Positions 1-7,313 are shown, numbered from the stretch's first letter. The stretch is DNA of 13,894 bases from Ramicandelaber brevisporus (GCA_025201865.1 MU603057.1:1-13894), one strand, 5' to 3'. Numbers and translations are program-made. Notes: generated by a model not told the origin, from the letters alone.

Positions 1-75
1 GAGAGGGAGAAGGACAGTAGATCTCGTCAGCACGTTTGCTTTACCACAAAAAGAACAAACCCGCAAGCCGACAGA
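1..75 (+). other. Probable 5' leader of the NDPK-domain gene
   Basis: The 75 bases before the ATG begin with a purine-rich stretch and contain no upstream ATG. They probably belong to the 5' untranslated region. The promoter itself lies outside the window. Confidence 0.4.
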
Positions 76-3000
76 ATGGTACGGAACGACCGCAAAAGAC
101 GCAAGAGCGGTGCCAATAGCACAGGGGAGCAAGGTCGTGCAGACGTCAAACAAACTCCAGGTGCTAAAGGACCTGCCAAAGCACCATCAACAAGCTACTA
201 CTATAAACTGGCTATCGTGGCTGCTCTCTTGGCTGCTGTATTCGCCGTCTCGTGGCGTAGTGTGATCAGTCCACTTGGTAGTCTCCTCACTTCATCTCAC
301 GGTCAGTATCACACTGCTCTCACAACCAGCAATTACAGCAGCAACAGCAACAGAAGCAGCAGCAACAACAGAAGCAACACCAACAGCAACACCAGTGACA
401 GCAGCAACAGCAGTGAGGTGAATAGTTTGCAGCCAAATCTACAGAAAATACAACAAACAGCAGGAGCCTCTTCTCTGCTGACAGCCTTGACTACCACCAC
501 AACTCAAGCACACCGACTTCAAACACAGGTCGCTCTCACTACCACCACAACCACAACCACAAACACAACCACCAGCAGCACTTCACCTTCACCTTCAGCT
601 ACTACCTTTATTACCACCACTACTAGCTCAACAGCTGCTGTCAGTCAAGCCATACTCCAGCCAGATTCACAGCAACAGTCTCCAGCTTCAGTAACAGCTT
701 CAGTAACACAAATGACGGTTCCTGGTGATGAAGCCTTTGAGCACGAGCAGCGTGCTCTCGCTCTGATCAAGCCTGACGCCCTCAATCCCGCGCAGATCCA
801 GCAGATCAAGGCTCTGCTCAAGCTGAACGAGTTTGTAGTCAAGCGCGAGAAGAAGGTTTGGTTCTCTCGGCAGCAAGCTCGCGAGTTCCTCGAGGGTGTT
901 TACGGCGGTGAGCAGCCTGCGCATTTTGATGAGCTTGTCACCCTTCTGTCCTGTGCCCCATCCCTCGCATTAGACCTGGAGAAGGATATGTGTGCCTTCC
1001 AATTGCAGCTGCAGCTTGGCGACGAGGATCCAGCCGCTGCCCGCATCCACAACCCAGAGAGCTTCCGTGCATCCTTTGGCACCGACATTATTCGCAATGC
1101 CATCCATGGCACCACTGAAGATGAGCATGTGGTTCGCGAGCTTGGCTTTGTGTTTGGAAATGCCGAGCTCCCAGACCTGCTCGACACCGAAGGCGCCGAC
1201 AAGCGCTACTTTGAGCACGCCTCTGATGCTGTCGAGTCTACGTTTGCAATGATCAAGCCTGATGCAGTGTCTGCTGGCTATGTTGATGCCATTCTTGCCA
1301 AGATCAGCGCGCGTGGCTACTCCATTGACAATATGCACACTATCAATCTGTCGAAGAAGCAGGCTGGTCAATTCTACGCAGAGCATGCTGAGCGCTCATT
1401 CTTTGGCGAGCTTGTTGACTTTATTACATCCGGTCCAGTTGTTGCACTCAAGCTGTCTGGACGTGATGCTATTGCTGGATGGCGCGAGATGATTGGTCCA
1501 ACTAATCACGAATCGGCACTTAACACTCGGCCAAACAGCATTCGGGCACTGTACGGCGCAAGCACTCAGAGCAACGCCGTTCATGGCAGCGACTCAACCG
1601 CCTCCGCTGAACGTGAAATTGCCTTCTTCTTTGAGCCACTCTTGCAGCAGGAGGACGATGAGCCTGAAGTCGCTGAGTCAGAGCCAGAGCCAGAACCAGT
1701 TGCTGTTGCTGCCGAACCAGAACCAGCTGTGGAAGAAGAGCCAGCTGTTGAGGAGAATCCAGCTGTTGAAGAAGAGAAGTCTGTTGCTGAGCCAGAACAA
1801 GCTGCCGAAGCCGTAGTTGAAGCCGAAGCCGAAGTTGAAGCTGTGGTTGAGGTCGAGACTGATGCTGCCGCCGAAGTTACTGAGCCCGAAGCACAAGCCG
1901 TCGAAGAAGCCACTGAGGAGTCTACTGGCGCTGCTACTGCTGCTGCTGAGGAAGAAGAGGCTGTCGCTGCCGCCGCTACTGTTGAAGAGGAGACTGTTCC
2001 AGCTCCAGTCGAATCCGAGCCGGCTGAGGAGCCCGCTGCTGCTGCTACTGCTGATGACAGCCATGCGGAGACTGAGGCTGTAGAGGAGCCACAGGCCGAG
2101 GCTCATGTCGAGGAAGAAGAGGCTGAGACTACTGACATTGCAGCTGAATCTCCGGCAGTGGTTGCCGAAGTTGAGACTGTTGAAGAAGAGATTGCTGAGC
2201 ACAATGATTTGCACGAAGAGCGCAGCATTATTGACGAATCGCCACTTGTCTCAACTGACATCAATGCAGAGTCTCCATCTGCCCTGGCCTCCGGTGGTGA
2301 GAGCTTCGCTGCCGAAGAGTCGATTGATGCTCAGTCCCCAGCACTCGAATCGGTTGTTGAAGAAGAGAGCCAGGTTGCTGCAGATGAGACCGCGACCGAT
2401 GCTGAGAATGACTCTACTGCCGTATCTAGCCCTGTGGCTGTCGCTGAGGTCATCGCCGACACCCCAGTTGCCGCGGAAGAAACCAAGGCTGATGAATCTG
2501 CCCCAGTTGATACTGCCGATGAGAAGATTGAGGACGCCAAGCCTGCTGAATCTGCTCCAGCTCCAGTCGCCGCCGCCGCCGCCGCTGCTGCTACTGGTCC
2601 AGTGAAGAAGCCAGTTACTGCCAATGGCGCCGCCAAGGTTCCAGCAGGTAGAGTCCCAGCTGCCGCTGCCAAGAAGCCACCTACCGCAACTGCTCCATCA
2701 ACTGCTGTTCGTCGCACGGTCCCAGGAAGCACCACTGCTACTCGTCCAGGCGCTCCATCCGCTGCCGCCAAGCCAGCTGCCGGTGCTGCTCGCCCAGGTG
2801 CTCCATCTGCCGCCGCTGGTCGTCCAAGCGTTGCTGGCACTGTTCGTCCCGCTGTTCCACGCCCGTCTGTTCCATCCGCAGCCAAGCCATCGCCATCTAC
2901 TGCTTCTGCATCTGCTGCTGCCGCTGCTGCTCGTCGTACATCGGTTGCTGGAGCTCCCAAGCCCGCTGTCCCATCCGCCTCGGCTGCCGCGGCTTCTCGT

Positions 3001-3906
3001 CGTCTTTCTACCACTCCTGGTTCATCTCCATCAACCACTGGAACTGTGCGCCGCACTCCAGCTGGTGCTTCGACCGCTTCTTCCTCTGCTGCTGCTGCCG
3101 CCGCTCGTCGCGTCTCCACCACTCCAGGCGCAGCCTCAGCTGGTGCTCCACGTCCAGCCACTTCTGCCCGTCCATCTCCGGCCGGTGCTGCTCGTCCCCC
3201 ACCAGCTGCTGGATCGAGTGTATCTCCAAAGCCACCAACTTCAGCCGGATCCTCTCCAACTGTCCGTCCACGTCCAGCTTCTTCTGCTACAACCACTCCA
3301 GCTGAGCGTCGCCAGTCTCTCCAGCCATCTCGCACTCCAGCTGCTCCTGCCACTTCGGCTGCCACTGCCACTCGTCGTCTGACCACTTCCTCAGTGAGAC
3401 CAGCCGCTGCTCCATCTACCGCTGCTAAGCCAGTTGCCAAGCCATCCGTTCCAGGCGCGGCTCGTCCAGTTGGAGCTCGTCCACCATCTGCTGCCCCGGT
3501 TAAGCCAGCTGGTGCTACCGCAGCCAAGTCAGCTATCACCGGTCGTCCATCAGTTGCACCAGCTCGCCCAGCTGTTCGTCCAGCCTCATCCACCACCTCT
3601 ACTCTCGCTGCACGGAAACCAGCTGTTCCTGCTGCTAATGGTCGTCCAAAGCCCGGCGCTCCTTCGGCTGCTGCCAAGCCACCTACTTCGGCTAAGCCAG
3701 CTCCTGCCAAGGACGCTGCCCCAGCTGCCCCAGCTGCTGAGACTGCTCCTGTTGAAGCCTCCACTGAAGAGGCTGCGGCTGAGACTACCACCGAGGAGAC
3801 TCCTGCACCAGTTGAAGCTGCAGAGACTACCGCCACGGAAGACGCACCGGCTCCAGAGGCACCAGCTCCAGAGGTTGTTCCAGAGGCAACTGCCGTCGAA
3901 GCTTAA
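76..3906 (+). CDS. Membrane-anchored tandem NDPK-domain protein with acidic and basic low-complexity tail
   Basis: 1276 residues. The start ATG has A at -3 and G at +4. Seen: a basic N-terminus (1-44), one hydrophobic segment (about 45-60), and a Ser/Thr/Asn-rich stalk (about 70-220). Two nucleoside diphosphate kinase (NDPK) domains follow. Domain 1 (about 228-362) has IKPDA with K232, N341 and catalytic-type H344, but the family Tyr is L272 and the usual nucleotide-binding Arg and Thr appear to be Gln and Glu. Domain 2 (about 390-520) keeps K394, Y434, F442, R470, T476, R490, N500 and H503 in NAVHGSDS, so it looks catalytically complete. After that come an acidic Glu/Ala/Val tract (526-825), a basic Pro/Ala/Ser/Arg tract (about 840-1212) with repeats such as RPGAPSAAAKP and RRxS, and an acidic end. 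NDPKs move the terminal phosphate from ATP to other NDPs through a phospho-His. Anchoring and tail function are unknown. I do not recognise an ortholog with this architecture. Confidence 0.88.
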   Translation: MVRNDRKRRKSGANSTGEQGRADVKQTPGAKGPAKAPSTSYYYKLAIVAALLAAVFAVSWRSVISPLGSLLTSSHGQYHTALTTSNYSSNSNRSSSNNRSNTNSNTSDSSNSSEVNSLQPNLQKIQQTAGASSLLTALTTTTTQAHRLQTQVALTTTTTTTTNTTTSSTSPSPSATTFITTTTSSTAAVSQAILQPDSQQQSPASVTASVTQMTVPGDEAFEHEQRALALIKPDALNPAQIQQIKALLKLNEFVVKREKKVWFSRQQAREFLEGVYGGEQPAHFDELVTLLSCAPSLALDLEKDMCAFQLQLQLGDEDPAAARIHNPESFRASFGTDIIRNAIHGTTEDEHVVRELGFVFGNAELPDLLDTEGADKRYFEHASDAVESTFAMIKPDAVSAGYVDAILAKISARGYSIDNMHTINLSKKQAGQFYAEHAERSFFGELVDFITSGPVVALKLSGRDAIAGWREMIGPTNHESALNTRPNSIRALYGASTQSNAVHGSDSTASAEREIAFFFEPLLQQEDDEPEVAESEPEPEPVAVAAEPEPAVEEEPAVEENPAVEEEKSVAEPEQAAEAVVEAEAEVEAVVEVETDAAAEVTEPEAQAVEEATEESTGAATAAAEEEEAVAAAATVEEETVPAPVESEPAEEPAAAATADDSHAETEAVEEPQAEAHVEEEEAETTDIAAESPAVVAEVETVEEEIAEHNDLHEERSIIDESPLVSTDINAESPSALASGGESFAAEESIDAQSPALESVVEEESQVAADETATDAENDSTAVSSPVAVAEVIADTPVAAEETKADESAPVDTADEKIEDAKPAESAPAPVAAAAAAAATGPVKKPVTANGAAKVPAGRVPAAAAKKPPTATAPSTAVRRTVPGSTTATRPGAPSAAAKPAAGAARPGAPSAAAGRPSVAGTVRPAVPRPSVPSAAKPSPSTASASAAAAAARRTSVAGAPKPAVPSASAAAASRRLSTTPGSSPSTTGTVRRTPAGASTASSSAAAAAARRVSTTPGAASAGAPRPATSARPSPAGAARPPPAAGSSVSPKPPTSAGSSPTVRPRPASSATTTPAERRQSLQPSRTPAAPATSAATATRRLTTSSVRPAAAPSTAAKPVAKPSVPGAARPVGARPPSAAPVKPAGATAAKSAITGRPSVAPARPAVRPASSTTSTLAARKPAVPAANGRPKPGAPSAAAKPPTSAKPAPAKDAAPAAPAAETAPVEASTEEAAAETTTEETPAPVEAAETTATEDAPAPEAPAPEVVPEATAVEA
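330..620 (+). repeat. Coding CAN/ACC trinucleotide tracts
   Basis: Runs of AGC/AAC/ACC codons encode the Ser/Asn and Thr stalk between the membrane segment and the first NDPK domain of the 76-3906 protein. The DNA is close to simple trinucleotide repeat, so its length is likely to vary between strains. The Ser/Thr density would fit an O-glycosylated stem if this part is lumenal. Confidence 0.7.
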
Positions 3907-4012
3907 TTAGACAGCCTTAGCACCTTACATTTGAATTGCATTTCGATTTTAAGTTGATTCTTTTCCTTTTTATTTTTTTTGTTCTCAACTATCACCAATC
4001 AAGCTAACTTCT

Positions 4013-4018
4013 TTTATT
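4013..4018 (-). terminator. Candidate polyadenylation signal of the GPCR gene
   Basis: AATAAA on the minus strand, about 130 bases after the GPCR stop codon. A second copy lies at 3969-3974. Either could serve. The hexamer is common by chance in AT-rich DNA, so support is modest. Confidence 0.35.
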
Positions 4019-4079
4019 TTAACTTAATCAACACTTCATTTAATATTAGGATACAAAATAATGAGTAATAAGCAAAGAA

Positions 4080-4135
4080 CAAAGTAGAGTAAAGTAGAGT
4101 AAACAGTAAACAGTAAAAAGTAAAAAGTAAAAGTT
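4080..4135. repeat. Short degenerate tandem repeat (AAAGTAGAGT / AAACAGT / AAAAAGT)
   Basis: Two copies of a 10-base unit are followed by pairs of two 7-base units that share the core AGTA. It lies just beyond the GPCR stop codon in the convergent gap, so it is probably in the 3' UTR of one or both neighbours. Confidence 0.6.
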
Positions 4136-4145
4136 CGAAGTCAAA

Positions 4146-5330
4146 TTATTGGTTAGTATGTGCAAATAGGCGACGAATACCCGCAATGACACCAGTTGGA
4201 TGGTTTGTTTGGTTCTGAATGTTTGTAGTGGTTAGTGGAGTTATTGAGTTGGCAGAGTCGGACGACACGTTATTGCGAGTAAATTGAGGGGACACTGGTG
4301 AGACGGGCGATGTGGTTGCAGCTGTTCCCTCATCATCTGCACTGCTCACAGCATTCATTCCCTGATTATCCATTTTGTCCACTACGACGACTTCGGTAGC
4401 TGCCACTTCTGCTGCCAATTTAAACTTCTTGTTCATTTCGCGCTCATGTTTGATTGCACTAAATGCTCGAGTTAGCGCTGGGTTCAGCAAGAACACTGCC
4501 AGGTTAAATATACCCACAGTGCTCAGCAATATGTCCACAATCGCCAGGTATACATATTGCACTGCTGAGTTGTAAATCCAGCGCTCCACAAACCATTGCA
4601 CTGCACACGGAGTAAACACCACCAATGGAACGACTGGATACAGCGAGATACGTAGCGCAGCGCGCTGTAAGTCGCTCTGCATGCGCTGGTAGTCAGCACG
4701 GCTGTCATAAGAAGTGGCTTCAACATCGCGCTCTTCAATGCGAGCCACTTGCTTACGAATACGATTCAAAACCATGATCACAACGGCTGCACAGTACGAT
4801 ATGCCCAAAAGCAATGGAAGAACAAATGTGCAGAGCAGTATGATTTGATCAGTAGTTTTCGAGCCCCATGTGATGACAAAGTTATAATCCTCCACGTCAT
4901 ATCCATGATTCTGCGCAAAGAATATATGCCCACTCAAAAGCAGTGACAGTCCAAATGACACCGGCACATAAAACGACTGCAGCGCCACCGTCGAATACCG
5001 ATCGCGCACAAACGTCATGTGCAGGTCCAGGGCAATTGCATCAGTCAAAAACACAACCAAGAGCGGACAAAAGCGAGCCAGGAATACCACAATCGCAACC
5101 ATCCATTTGGGATGCCACGCACCAATGAATTCGTAGATGCGATAGTAAAAGATGGGCAGGCGGTAGAGCAAATCAGCGAGGGCAATGTAGAAGGAAAGAC
5201 GGAAACTGACAGTGTGTGCAATCGAAGGTTGTTTGCGCTGGAGAATTTTGATCAGGAGCATCATGGTCAGAGCGCAGATGATGGAGATGCCGCTCAGAAC
5301 CAAGATGCTTGCGCGAATACCACCAATCAT
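4146..5330 (-). CDS. Seven-transmembrane GPCR, Git3 / cAMP-receptor-like
   Basis: 394 residues from the first true ATG (5330, A at -3). The longer frame to 5393 starts at TTG and its extra 21 codons come from TG-rich DNA, so I reject it. Seven hydrophobic helices are visible at about 8-29, 41-64, 77-105, 119-140, 163-190, 226-248 and 257-284. The extracellular N-terminus is very short. The third helix ends in a charged RDR stretch, the sixth carries an LYP motif (230-232) after an Arg, and the seventh ends in LLNPAL. These features match fungal Gpr1/Git3-type nutrient receptors and Dictyostelium cAMP receptors, which act through G-alpha on cAMP signalling at the plasma membrane. The third intracellular loop is short (about 35 residues). 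The cytoplasmic tail of about 110 residues has repeated SPVSP and many Ser/Thr, likely phosphorylation sites. The second extracellular loop has no Cys. The ligand is unknown. Confidence 0.85.
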   Translation of the reverse strand: MIGGIRASILVLSGISIICALTMMLLIKILQRKQPSIAHTVSFRLSFYIALADLLYRLPIFYYRIYEFIGAWHPKWMVAIVVFLARFCPLLVVFLTDAIALDLHMTFVRDRYSTVALQSFYVPVSFGLSLLLSGHIFFAQNHGYDVEDYNFVITWGSKTTDQIILLCTFVLPLLLGISYCAAVVIMVLNRIRKQVARIEERDVEATSYDSRADYQRMQSDLQRAALRISLYPVVPLVVFTPCAVQWFVERWIYNSAVQYVYLAIVDILLSTVGIFNLAVFLLNPALTRAFSAIKHEREMNKKFKLAAEVAATEVVVVDKMDNQGMNAVSSADDEGTAATTSPVSPVSPQFTRNNVSSDSANSITPLTTTNIQNQTNHPTGVIAGIRRLFAHTNQ

Positions 5331-5451
5331 TGTCTTTGTGGAGTTTGTGATTAAAATTCTACAGCGTTGAAGATTATGTGTGTATGTGTGCAAATATGAT
5401 TATGTACGTGTGCGAGTGAGTGCAAGTGTGAGTGCGTGTGGAAAGTGGTGA

Positions 5452-5774
5452 ACACAGAGAGAGAAGGAGAGAAGGAAAGAGAGAAAGGAGGAAAATGACA
5501 GGCTTTTTGTCACAAAACGATGTGATTGTGGAGATGGGTGACGAGTGCACGCAGCAGAAGAATAAAAGAAAGAAGGAAGGAAAGAGAAAGAAGGAAACAG
5601 AGAAGAAAGAGAGAAGGAAGTTATTAAAACTTGATGTGCCATATACTCAGTGCCTTTTTCTCAGTCATTTCATGTCACGAACGAACAGAGCAAGCATACA
5701 GAGAGGGAGAGAGAGAAAAGAGAGAGTGTGTATGTGTGAGTGAGTGAGTGAGTGAGTATGTATGTATGTGTATG
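5452..5774. repeat. Purine-rich (GA/GGAA) tracts followed by (GTGA)n/(TATG)n microsatellite
   Basis: Strong strand asymmetry: long runs almost only of G and A on the plus strand at 5452-5500, 5554-5620 and 5699-5726, ending in GTGA repeats and then TATG repeats. It sits 120-440 bases upstream of the GPCR start codon. It may be part of the 5' UTR or promoter, and is prone to length change. Confidence 0.75.
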
Positions 5775-5925
5775 GCTAGAGTGGAGAGATTGTATAATTC
5801 AACGAACAAAAAAAAAAGTTGTGGCGACATGGTTGTAATATTTTGACAGTCATTGATCCACATTCTTCTCTCGTTTTTGTTGTTTTTGTTTTTGCTTTTT
5901 ACTTTTACACTGTACATTGTGTGGA

Positions 5926-6005
5926 TCCTTAATTGCACTGTTTATGGTCGGTCATTTCCTAAAAATGGATTCATATAAAAAAAGTGCGGAAAATGCAATT
6001 AAGGA
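5926..6005. repeat. Perfect 12-bp inverted repeat, 56-bp spacer
   Basis: TCCTTAATTGCA at 5926-5937 is matched by its exact reverse complement at 5994-6005. No transposase or other element-like content lies between the arms. It could be a hairpin in the 3' flank of the upstream gene, a pair of protein-binding sites, or chance in AT-rich DNA. Confidence 0.6.
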
Positions 6006-6176
6006 AAACATGTACCCACTTACTGACGTTGTTAGGATATTTGACTGGCACTTAACTTTCAAGGTCTTTGTATACTCTCCCTTTGTCCTCCTTCTGGAGT
6101 AAAAAAAAAAAAGATGATGGTTTGGGTGCTGAGATTGATTGACGGTCAAGTTCAAAGAAATGAGGAAAAATTGGGT

Positions 6177-6788
6177 TTAAAAGAGAGCTGCAAAAGCAAT
6201 CGTGCCAACCATGGCGCACGCTGTGAGACAGGCAGCCGAGGCAGACACTTCACTGAGTGCAGCGTTATCCTTACCACGATTGTTGTTGTTATCATTATTG
6301 TTGTCATTCTCACCAGGACCTTTCTTGTCTTTATCGTCCTTGTCGTCTTCCTGACCGCGGTTGTTATTGTTATTATTGTTGTTGTTGCTGTCATCTTTAT
6401 CGCCATTTCCCTTGCCCTTGTCATCTTCAATTTCATCGACAAGAGAAGCTGCAACACCAGCTGCGTCAGTAGCAATGCGCTTCACCATGGATTCAACAGA
6501 GGCAATCTTGGTAGCAACGGCAGACAGCTTGGTGGAGTCAGACTCAGAGGACAAGGATGCAGCAAGAGTGCTTAATGGAGCCTCGTAATAGCTCTTGACC
6601 GCTGATTGCTTTGGAGACGGAACCAATTTGAGGATGGACGGCTCTGCCTCGATTGCAGCCTTGGAGACAGAAGCATAATAGGTCTTCACCGTGTCGGGTT
6701 TGGCAGGATCGACGGTAGCCGGGATAGTAGCCTGGGCGGACACATAAGCAGCAAATGTGACTACTCCAGCGAAGCAAATTGAGCGCAT
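6177..6788 (-). CDS. Secreted, probably GPI-anchored Asp/Asn-rich surface protein
   Basis: 203 residues, family not recognised. Residues 1-18 form a typical signal peptide (hydrophobic core, then YVSA before a Gln). The middle (about 30-120) is Ser/Ala-rich and looks helical; the short motif VKTYY (34-38) recurs as VKSYY (64-68). Residues 121-175 are extremely polar: Asp/Lys clusters and two poly-Asn runs joined by RGQ and RGK. The C-terminus (186-203) is hydrophobic with no charged residue after it, and small residues (N175, A176, A177, S179) stand before it. That is the usual pattern of a GPI attachment signal. Only two Cys occur after the signal peptide, both in the C-terminal tail that would be removed. 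The likely place is the outer membrane leaflet or cell wall, with the polar stretch as a flexible stalk. Function unknown. Confidence 0.75.
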   Translation of the reverse strand: MRSICFAGVVTFAAYVSAQATIPATVDPAKPDTVKTYYASVSKAAIEAEPSILKLVPSPKQSAVKSYYEAPLSTLAASLSSESDSTKLSAVATKIASVESMVKRIATDAAGVAASLVDEIEDDKGKGNGDKDDSNNNNNNNNNRGQEDDKDDKDKKGPGENDNNNDNNNNRGKDNAALSEVSASAACLTACAMVGTIAFAALF

Positions 6789-6913
6789 TTGAGTTAGTGT
6801 TTGTCAATTGGAAGTTGGAATTTAGTGAATGGCTGAAGTTAGGTTTGTATCTGGATGGGGTTGATAGATATGAGGGGAATGCAGTTGCAGTTAGCGGATA
6901 GCAGGATGTGCAC

Positions 6914-6921
6914 TATATAAG
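6914..6921. promoter_or_regulatory. TATA-like box upstream of the GPI-protein gene
   Basis: TATATAAG reads perfectly on the plus strand, and the reverse reads TTATATAG. It lies about 126 bases upstream of the minus-strand ATG at 6788, so it could act for that gene despite the better match on the other strand. No plus-strand gene follows it. Confidence 0.35.
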
Positions 6922-6977
6922 GTTTTCCTCAGTCGGCATTCGCACTACAATCTGCAGACAATGCTTGCAACATTTAC

Positions 6978-7028
6978 CTTGGCAGCCAAGATCTTCCATT
7001 TGTTATTTTTATGACCTGCCAAGATCTT
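6978..7028. promoter_or_regulatory. CTTGGC-A-GCCAAG palindrome and GCCAAGATCTT direct repeat
   Basis: A 13-base perfect palindrome around a single central A (6978-6990) overlaps the first of two identical 11-base copies of GCCAAGATCTT (6985-6995 and 7018-7028, 33 bases apart). Position is about 190-240 bases upstream of the GPI-protein start. This looks like a cluster of binding sites for a dimeric regulator. The factor is not known. Confidence 0.35.
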
Positions 7029-7313
7029 TCAATGCATATCCGGGTATGTTCCTCTGTGATGTCAGCTTGCAGGTTTGTGATTCTGCTGTGTTACACAAGT
7101 ATACCTGAGGCACACAATTGAAGGGGCACGGAGTATACTGTCTTGGCACTTTAGTTAATTCCTCCTTAAAGCAACTCCTTTAAAATAGAGTAAAATAGAA
7201 ATAATAAAGTTTGACAGGATGAGGACAACCACAAAAACAATAATTGAGGAATATATATGATTGAAAGAAAGAAAGACAGAAAGACAGGGAGAGTTTATAG
7301 TATTGCGAAGTGT

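Larger units (their letters stand above)
3907..4145. other. Convergent intergenic region (shared 3' ends)
   Basis: This 239-bp AT-rich gap separates two genes that point at each other. It holds T-rich stretches after the plus-strand stop codon. Towards the right side is a short tandem tract (4080-4135) of AAAGTAGAGT, AAACAGT and AAAAAGT units. On the minus strand AATAAA occurs at 4013-4018 and 3969-3974, suitably placed to direct polyadenylation of the GPCR mRNA. No AATAAA is seen on the plus strand here. Confidence 0.5.
5331..6176. other. Intergenic region: GPCR upstream region plus 3' flank of the GPI-protein gene
   Basis: This 846-bp stretch has no convincing gene. The GPCR-proximal half is dominated by purine-rich runs on the plus strand (about 5452-5500, 5554-5620, 5699-5726). 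On the GPCR's own strand these are CT-rich, as is common in fungal promoters. A GTGA/TATG microsatellite follows at 5736-5774. The far half is AT-rich, with a 12-bp inverted repeat (5926-5937 / 5994-6005) and an A12 run near 6102-6113. Small open frames here (for example 5917-6102) show no protein-like features. Confidence 0.5.
6789..7313. other. Intergenic region: promoter of the GPI-protein gene and 3' flank of the CBM96-like gene
   Basis: No gene is supported in these 525 bp. The part near 6788 should be the promoter of the GPI-type protein. It holds a TATA-like box (6914-6921), a palindrome (6978-6990) and a repeated GCCAAGATCTT motif. The part near 7313 is AG-rich (GAAA/GACA repeats at about 7261-7290) and likely the 3' UTR of the next gene. 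Short open frames such as 6908-7108 show no protein features. Confidence 0.5.

Noticed and set aside
2624-3382. Plus-strand Leu/Pro/His-rich frame inside the NDPK protein gene
   Set aside because: It is a shifted reading of GCT/CCA/CGT repeats and has no independent features.
2331-3836. 501-codon open frame opposite the basic tail of the NDPK protein
   Set aside because: It is a Gly/Ala/Val/Arg-rich mirror of the Pro/Ala/Ser/Arg codons on the plus strand. No domain or start context supports it.
5917-6102. 61-codon plus-strand frame in the GPCR/GPI-protein gap
   Set aside because: No homology-like features, AT-rich composition unlike neighbouring coding DNA, and it contains the inverted repeat.
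6114-6588. Plus-strand hydrophobic frames (Ile/Val-rich and Leu-rich) over the GPI-protein gene
   Set aside because: They are antisense readings of GAT/AAC/AAT repeats that encode the Asp/Asn stalk. The minus-strand frame has a signal peptide and a GPI tail.
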